Of a stretch of 64,000 nucleotides of DNA, positions 58,909 through 64,000 are shown in pieces. Source of the stretch: Legionella antarctica (lineage in GTDB: Bacteria; Pseudomonadota; Gammaproteobacteria; Legionellales; Legionellaceae); the NCBI RefSeq assembly GCF_011764505.1, contig NZ_AP022839.1, positions 1 to 64,000 on the forward strand, given 5' to 3'. The first letter of the stretch is position 1. Every line of letters begins with the position of its first letter. Below the pieces are notes generated by a model, which was not told the DNA's origin, did no database searches, and worked only from the letters and a program-made list of their open reading frames with translations. The position numbers and the translations under genes were made by a program.

Positions 58909-59241
58909 ATGATGAGCGAAGATTTATTTGTATTAGCATGGAAAAAAGGGATCCAAAAAGTTGGAGCAGAATGCTTTGATATAAAAGCATCTTCTCTAGA
59001 TTCAGCTAAGAAGAAATGGCAATTAGAGCCTAATTACGAGTTCATTCAAAACGCAATCGGTGGTTATAGTCATGGTAAACAAGTTCTTATAGGACTAATG
59101 TACTCTTATTTTGATGCGGAATGTGGCCAAAAATTATTAGAGAAAGCACAAACACCCAATTTCGTTCAAGCTCGCTCAGTTCTTGATAAAGAAGCGATAG
59201 AAATTATTTCTCAGTTATGGTTATACCACACAGGATGGTAA
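58909..59241 (+). CDS. Hypothetical protein
   Basis: The 110-residue product starts ATG behind GGAGTTAT. It is soluble, alpha-helical and Trp/Tyr-containing (SEDLFVLAWKKGIQKVGAE, GKQVLIGLMYSYFDAECGQK). No motif is recognised. It stands alone between the toxin-antitoxin pair and mazG. Confidence 0.55.
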   Translation: MMSEDLFVLAWKKGIQKVGAECFDIKASSLDSAKKKWQLEPNYEFIQNAIGGYSHGKQVLIGLMYSYFDAECGQKLLEKAQTPNFVQARSVLDKEAIEIISQLWLYHTGW

Positions 59242-59620
59242 TAAACAGAGCGGTTTAATAACTGGATTATCTTTGTTATCCTTGAATTAACTACATGAAA
59301 AAAATTCAAAATCACTTGTCCATATAGCTTGTGGTAGATAACAGGCACGGCATATTGTGTTTATTTCAAATATTTCAGAAGGTTGATATAACCCCAACGC
59401 CAAGAAATCTCTTACATAAAAAACAGCATACTAGCCAATGCCTAAATAGTACAGAAACGCTATACTGTACTTGTTTGGCGCAGCTGGGATGTTGACAGGA
59501 TGTTGAGACACTAGCGAGTTCAAGGATGAACTCAAATCAATGGCATTTACAGCTGCGCACAGGCACAAAACAAAAACCTCTATAATTCACCTTAACTTTT
59601 TATAATGAGATTACATCTCA
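59242..59620. other. Gene-free interval
   Basis: No gene, RNA or terminal repeat is recognised. A TTGACAGGATGTTGAGACAC segment near 59490 holds a near-direct repeat (GATGTTGA) but has no clear partner feature. Confidence 0.4.
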
Positions 59621-60001
59621 CTACCCAACTAACTCTTTAGCCTTATCCCAGATCTGCATCAACTCATCAAAGGGTAAACCCTCAAGGTTTATCAACTCAC
59701 GTTCCTCAGCAATCAGTTTAACCGCTCGTAATCGCCTTTCAAATTTAGTCAGTGACTGTCCAAGGGTTACTCTTGGGCTTAATTTACAAAAAATACACAG
59801 CGAAAAAACGGCGTGGAGTAAATCGCCAATTTCTTCTTGTAAAGCGATTTGATTCGCTTTACAAGGGTCATGCTCTAAGTGCTCTTTGATTTCATCACAC
59901 TCACTATGAATTTGATTCATGATTTGGTTTGCACTTTGCCACTTGAATCCAAATTGGGAGGCTTCCTCCTCCAGGGTGCTAATTTTATCTAAAAGTTCCA
60001 T
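59621..60001 (-). CDS. MazG-family nucleotide pyrophosphohydrolase
   Basis: MazG-type enzymes hydrolyse (d)NTPs to monophosphates and can lower (p)ppGpp or remove damaged nucleotides. The 126-residue product has the EExxE...ExxD metal motif: IHSECDEIKEHLEHD and LQEEIGDLLHAVFSLCIF. ATG 60001 follows TAGGTTGAAC. This is the single-domain form; in full-length MazG there are two. It stands alone. Confidence 0.8.
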   Translation of the reverse strand: MELLDKISTLEEEASQFGFKWQSANQIMNQIHSECDEIKEHLEHDPCKANQIALQEEIGDLLHAVFSLCIFCKLSPRVTLGQSLTKFERRLRAVKLIAEERELINLEGLPFDELMQIWDKAKELVG

Positions 60002-60155
60002 GTTCAACCTAAAGGTGATTTGATGAGTGCTCTAGGGTTTGTCAAACTACAACCATGAAACCTTCATCACAATAATTGTAACTAAAGCTGATTTTACAAC
60101 GGTTAGGGTCTGCGCGTAAAATACCCTCTAACTTCTCTTTAATAATCGGCAGTTA

Positions 60156-61658
60156 ATGTCCAGTACAACCATAGAACAGTCAGACTTATCGTTCCAGAAA
60201 AAAAATCAAACAGACTCTTGGAATCCTCCTATTCCACTAACCAATAGGTTAAACAATGAAACCCCATACCCGTTTGATGCGTTACCCAATACGCTGCAAC
60301 AAGTGGTCAATGCCTATCAATGTTATGGGCAACAGCCTCTATCATTAGTCGCTTGTGGCGCTCTAGCCAATCTGTCTTTGGCATGCCAAACCCTTGCCAA
60401 TGTGGCTCGTGACAGCTACCTTGTTAGCCCTGTGTCACTGTATTTTCTGGTCATCGCAAGTTCTGGAGAGCGCAAAAGTGCTGCTGATAATGTGTTTTCT
60501 AAAGCCATCCGCCAATGGGAAGCCACGGTGCGTAAAAAACGAGAACCGGAACGATTGAGCGCATTAACTCAACATAAAGCCTGGCAGATGGAACGAGATG
60601 GACTGCTTACCCAAATCAAACGTACCGTCTATTCGGGTGAAGACAGCGATTATTACAAAGATTTACTCGATGATTTGGTTCACCAGGAGCCGGACATTCC
60701 CATACAACCCACCCTCTACTTTGAAGATGCAACCCAAGAAGCCTTGGCAATCCATTTGGCTCACGGCTGGCCGAGTGCCTCCCTTTGGTCAGATGAGGCA
60801 GGCATTATTCTCGGCAGTCACAGCATGCAATCCAACCCCATGCGATTTGTGGCGTTACTTAATCGTTTATGGGAAGGGAAATCTTTTGCAGCACATCGCA
60901 AGACCTCACAAAGTTTTATCATTGAGCACAGACGCCTTACCTTAAACCTGATGATGCAACCCCTATTATTAGATCAGATGGTAAGTCAGGCCACCGGAAT
61001 CAGCCGCCAAAGTGGTTTTCTGGCACGCTGTCTACTCGCCTACCCAGACAGCTCCATGGGAACGCGATTTTATCAAGAACCACCAGCACAACTGGACGGT
61101 TTAAAAGAATACGAGCAACGCATTACGGAGTGCCTGGATCAATCCCAACGCTTAAGCCAGTCAGGGTGTATTAACCTGCCCGTCCTCAAAATGAACGCCC
61201 AAGCCAAGCACTTATGGATTAGTTTTTTTAACAGCATTGAATCCGGATTGACTGCCCAAGGGCAATGGATGGAAATCAAAGATTTTGCCAGCAAAGCGGC
61301 TGAAAACGCAGCGCGTCTTGCCGCTCTCTTCCATCTTTTTTCAGGAAAAACAGGTGACATTAGTGTAGAGCACATCGAGCAAGCCATTACTCTAATGAAT
61401 TGGTACTTAAGCGAGGCAAGACGCTTGTTAGAACCTCAATCAACCCAGCCCAATCTTGAGGACGCCCGGAAATTGCTTGTTTGGCTCTTGCAGCAAAGAC
61501 CACAAACGACAACGCCCCGTGACATTTTGCAATTTGGTCCCTTGCGTAACAAGCAACAGAGGGACAATGCCTTGGAAACACTGGTGGAGCATCAGCACAT
61601 TCGCCTTATTAAAAATGGGAATAAAACTCATATTGCTCTTAATCCCTGGTGCAAATAA
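60156..61658 (+). CDS. DUF3987 (YfjI-like) protein
   Basis: The 500-residue product matches the DUF3987 family of mobile-element ATPase/helicase-like proteins. It has SLVACGALANLSLACQ near 63, VIASSGERKSAADNVF (Walker A-like GERKS, about residues 104-108), SLWSDEAGIILGSH (Walker B-like) and SGFLARCLLAYP. The C-terminus contains a winged-helix-like region. In plasmids and phages it usually accompanies a primase domain; none is seen next to it here. Confidence 0.82.
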   Translation: MSSTTIEQSDLSFQKKNQTDSWNPPIPLTNRLNNETPYPFDALPNTLQQVVNAYQCYGQQPLSLVACGALANLSLACQTLANVARDSYLVSPVSLYFLVIASSGERKSAADNVFSKAIRQWEATVRKKREPERLSALTQHKAWQMERDGLLTQIKRTVYSGEDSDYYKDLLDDLVHQEPDIPIQPTLYFEDATQEALAIHLAHGWPSASLWSDEAGIILGSHSMQSNPMRFVALLNRLWEGKSFAAHRKTSQSFIIEHRRLTLNLMMQPLLLDQMVSQATGISRQSGFLARCLLAYPDSSMGTRFYQEPPAQLDGLKEYEQRITECLDQSQRLSQSGCINLPVLKMNAQAKHLWISFFNSIESGLTAQGQWMEIKDFASKAAENAARLAALFHLFSGKTGDISVEHIEQAITLMNWYLSEARRLLEPQSTQPNLEDARKLLVWLLQQRPQTTTPRDILQFGPLRNKQQRDNALETLVEHQHIRLIKNGNKTHIALNPWCK

Positions 61659-61758
61659 TCGAAAATCGAATCTCAATGGGTGCACCATTTTCAGATTAAT
61701 TCACAGCATTACTATGTCATCAAAATGAGCTGTATAATTTAGTAGCATAAAATTTGTA

Positions 61759-61953
61759 TTGTACAATACAAAAATGAAAGAAAAAGCCCATCAAAGCACG
61801 ACTGAAGAAACGTACACCGAACTGCAATCTGCCTATGATTTTTTAATAAAACATTATTTAATAAGACTTAGTATTGGATTGCTTATCTATTTCCAACCTA
61901 TTATTAATAGCTTGTTTAATGGTAGATCCAAACTCTTGTGCTTGTTTCTGTAA
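61759..61953 (+). pseudogene. Truncated SprT-like gene remnant
   Basis: The first half (TEETYTELQSAYDFLIKH) resembles the start of SprT-like zinc-metalloprotease-domain proteins on mobile elements (ETYxELQxAYDFFN). The following sequence does not match, overlaps a minus-strand gene and lacks the HExxH site. It is probably a decayed N-terminus. Confidence 0.4.
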
Positions 61954-62064
61954 CTCTTTAAAACCCTCCATTTCAGATAGGGGTTCAAACATCAGCCAAT
62001 GCTCATCCATGATAACTAATTTAACGCTATGTTCATTTTCTAGTGATTCCATTTGCATCTCCAT
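61858..62064 (-). CDS. Small hypothetical protein
   Basis: The 68-residue acidic product (MESLENEHSVKLVIMDEHWL, LQKQAQEFGSTIKQAINNRL) may start at either Met in its first five codons. It lies 17 bases after the antitoxin gene and could share its transcript. No family recognised. Confidence 0.45.
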   Translation of the reverse strand: MEMQMESLENEHSVKLVIMDEHWLMFEPLSEMEGFKELQKQAQEFGSTIKQAINNRLEIDKQSNTKSY

Positions 62065-62081
62065 TTTCCCAATTTTTAATC

Positions 62082-62429
62082 TCAGTACGCGGCAGAACTA
62101 ACACTCAAATTATGTTTATTTTCCCTTACTTCGTCGTGTAAAGTTAACGTTTCTTCACCCTTCTGTAAGACTACCTTGTAACCCAAAGTTTCAACAATTC
62201 TAATTAAATTGCTCACTTTGATATCCTGCTGTTTTCCTGAGCGCAAATCTTGTATTACAGAAGGCGATATATTTGCTTCCTTTGCTAAACTGCGAACCGA
62301 TTGATCATCTTCTTCCATAATAGAAATAAGCAGTTCAGAAAAAAGCAATTCTTTATAATGCTTCTCATAAGCTATTTTAAATTTTTTATCCTGCATTTTT
62401 CTTTCATAAGTAGAAAGTTGGTTACTCAT
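62082..62429 (-). CDS. HTH (XRE) antitoxin, second toxin-antitoxin pair
   Basis: ATG 62429 lies inside the last codons of the toxin gene (8-base overlap). The product of about 115 residues has a helix-turn-helix (QSVRSLAKEANISPSVIQDLRSG) and a C-terminal strand (YKVVLQKGEETLTL). The HigA-like arrangement after a RelE-like toxin supports an antitoxin and autorepressor role. Confidence 0.83.
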   Translation of the reverse strand: MSNQLSTYERKMQDKKFKIAYEKHYKELLFSELLISIMEEDDQSVRSLAKEANISPSVIQDLRSGKQQDIKVSNLIRIVETLGYKVVLQKGEETLTLHDEVRENKHNLSVSSAAY

Positions 62430-62823
62430 AATAGTCACCTCGTTGAATTCGTAATTCATACTCATCTTTACATTTTAAGGCTTTTTCCTTTTCACCCTTT
62501 GGTAATTTGTTTGTTTTTTTATGAAAAGCATTCGTTATAATAATTTTACCGCCAGAGAAGAAAAAACATAAAAATCGATGCGGTTGTGGCTTAAAAGCAT
62601 AGATTTTGTCTTCTTCATAATTAAACTTTGTTTTATTTCTAATTGATCCTATATTGCCCATCAATTCGAATAAGCCTAATGCCTTGATCTGCTCATCATC
62701 ACTTAATGACTCAAAGTAATCTAATGAGCCACTATGCCCTTTACAATCAAAATACCATTCAATAACGAATTTAGATCCGTTAAAAACAACGTATTCTTTT
62801 GGTTTTTTAGTTATTTTACTCAT
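62422..62823 (-). CDS. RelE/HigB-like toxin, second pair
   Basis: The 133-residue product has the Gp49/HigB-type layout (FVIEWYFDCKGHSGSLDYFE, LFELMGNIGSIRNKTKFNYE, KPQPHRFLCFFFSGGKIIITNAFHKKTNKLP). The KPQPHRFLCFF strand and the AFHKKTNKLP end fit ribosome-dependent or free mRNA interferases of this group. It is the first gene of the pair. Confidence 0.8.
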   Translation of the reverse strand: MSKITKKPKEYVVFNGSKFVIEWYFDCKGHSGSLDYFESLSDDEQIKALGLFELMGNIGSIRNKTKFNYEEDKIYAFKPQPHRFLCFFFSGGKIIITNAFHKKTNKLPKGEKEKALKCKDEYELRIQRGDYYE

Positions 62824-63532
62824 ACCAAAAGTGTACTACTTAATCAGTACAAAAGCAAGTTGCAGTATATGCCCAATAAAGTAAAATAATATTTTTTTGT
62901 TATTCAAGGAATAAAATGAATAGTTCAAGTAGATGACAACCATACGTCCATTTATCAATAAATGGCCTATTGGTATTTTCAGAAGTGCTCTTCACTGCCA
63001 AGCCAGATAAAAGCTGACTTGTGCACTCGACTTCTGACTGTTTGAATTTCAGTAGCGACCTTCACTATTCGTACTTGTACTCAGAAGTTGGCTTCACCAC
63101 TAGATCAGGATAATTGATTCATGCGATTCGTTTTTGAATTCCTCTCAGTAAAGTGGGATTCTGAAATTCGTGCAGCCCATCCTGAAAATGACAAAATCCC
63201 TGGTGTAAATAATTGGAATCGAATCTCAATCATTGCTACTTTTGCTACATCAGCACATTGCTGAATTGAATCTCTTAACTCCCTTGGTTTAAAGTCATAT
63301 TTATCCAACATAAACAAGGGGTTATCCAAAATAGCATTCTTATAATTAATATAAAATTATGTAGCTTGATTAATGCTACTCAATTGCTACACAAAGCTAC
63401 ATATTTTAAAAGTTAAAATCAAAGACCTCATTGTGGCTAAAAATAGGCATCCTATTTAATATCAAACAACTATTGTCATATCGTGTTAATTAGTAGTATC
63501 ATTTTGGTGCTATATGAAATTTAAGGATCGAA
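62824..63532. other. Gene-poor interval with a duplicated DUF3987 tail
   Basis: No credible gene is present. At about 63199-63235, AATCCCTGGTGTAAATAATT and the following ATCGAATCTCAAT repeat, with a few changes, the 3' end and downstream flank of the DUF3987 gene (61643-61677). This points to an old duplication or deletion. A frame at 63105-63329 on the minus strand overlaps this and is unlikely to be real. Confidence 0.45.
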
Positions 63533-63658
63533 ATGAACCAAGAAATGACGCATAACTTATTTAGTAATTTTCAATCAACTGTTTTTAGGGCAGTTAAAAC
63601 ATTCTTACAAAAAAATAAAGGGGAGGAGACAGATAAATCAATTACAACAAGCTTAAGT
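63533..63658 (+). pseudogene. Gene start interrupted by IS21 copy 2
   Basis: ATG 63533 follows AAGGATCGAA and encodes about 42 residues (MNQEMTHNLFSNFQSTVFRA, VKTFLQKNKGEETDKSI) before the IS21 end. I cannot identify the gene from this much; the rest lies beyond the window. An intact ribosome-binding site shows it was a real start. Confidence 0.6.
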
Positions 63659-64000
63659 GTCATGGGCCACGATTACTAGCCCACTAAAGGTCGGGTTTGG
63701 CCACGATTAATGGCCCACTCCATGGCCATCTCTGAGTCCCACTTTGAGTAGCAAATAAACAGTGTTAGTTTGGTCATTACCAATAACTAACGGATTTGTT
63801 ATGAGATGAGGATTAAAACAATGGCAGAAATTAGAGAGGTGCTATATCAGCACAAAAAAGGGATGACTCAACGCAATATTGAAAAGTCTCTAAGCGTTTC
63901 ACGAATGAGCATACGCAAGTACGTTTCAATGGCCAAGGATTTGGGTTATCAGGAGGATATTTCCAATGATGAGCTCGAAGTTATCGCTTTGCAGATACAT
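63659..64000 (+). mobile_element. IS21-family element, copy 2 (partial, runs off the window)
   Basis: It starts with the same end as copy 1 (GTCATGGGCCACGATTACTA) and continues identically through the start of istA as far as the window goes. It is in the opposite orientation to copy 1. The other end and target duplication are outside. Confidence 0.92.
63821..64000 (+). CDS. istA: IS21 transposase IstA, copy 2 (5' part)
   Basis: ATG 63821 (MAEIREVLYQHKKGMTQRNI) has GATGAGG about 10 bases upstream; ATG 63806 is an alternative. The helix-turn-helix is complete and the gene is open at the window end. Confidence 0.9.
   Translation, partial: MAEIREVLYQHKKGMTQRNIEKSLSVSRMSIRKYVSMAKDLGYQEDISNDELEVIALQIH

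Noticed and set aside
63105..63329. A 74-residue minus-strand reading frame
   Set aside because: It overlaps the duplicated tail of the DUF3987 gene in antisense, has no ribosome-binding site and resembles no protein.
13000..64000. Integrated prophage
   Set aside because: No capsid, portal, terminase or tail genes are present; the backbone genes are those of plasmids and conjugative elements.

Overview
The window opens at the chromosomal replication start of a Legionella-type gammaproteobacterium. dnaA, dnaN, recF and gyrB lie in the standard order, followed by an arginine-to-putrescine operon (speA, aguA, aguB). The DnaA and GyrB sequences, an F-box protein of the kind Legionella injects into hosts, and a Legionella-style diversity-generating retroelement all point to Legionella; the species is not determined.

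Layout. (1) 1-6.7 kb: dnaA-dnaN-recF-gyrB. (2) 6.7-13 kb: an IS1595-type insertion with a perfect 8-bp target duplication, an F-box gene with three 16-residue C-terminal repeats, and the speA-aguA-aguB operon. (3) 13-33 kb: remains of an F-type conjugative plasmid or integrative element. These are a candidate oriT with relaxosome-like genes, a traI relaxase/helicase/primase gene cut by three insertions (IS4-like, IS21, Tn3), a truncated repA with a candidate antisense RNA, and parA/parB with iterons. (4) 33.3-46 kb: a cyclase gene split by about 12 kb of nested insertions. The outer insertion is a transposon-like unit with 22-bp inverted repeats that carries a complete diversity-generating retroelement (DGR): outer-membrane protein, variable target protein, avd, template repeat, reverse transcriptase and a transposase. 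avd is itself interrupted by a 3.8-kb IS701-like unit carrying a second reverse transcriptase and an effector-like gene, and a group II intron sits at the right edge of the DGR unit. (5) 46-55 kb: a sensor-kinase locus destroyed by IS3 and IS4-like copies, then a second oriT-like locus paralogous to the one at 18 kb. (6) 55-64 kb: plasmid-type accessory genes (DUF932, two toxin-antitoxin pairs, MazG, DUF3987) ending in a second IS21 copy that runs off the window.

How it works together. In the DGR, the reverse transcriptase would copy the template repeat at 40.6 kb with errors at adenines and replace the variable repeat at the 3' end of the secreted target gene at 36.1 kb. All 20 differences between the two 147-bp repeats fall at template adenines, so the system has been active. 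The broken avd suggests it is now stalled unless Avd is supplied from elsewhere. Most insertions can be peeled back exactly by their target duplications, which restores the original reading frames of traI, avd, the cyclase and two His/Asn-rich genes. The order of several events can therefore be read from the sequence.
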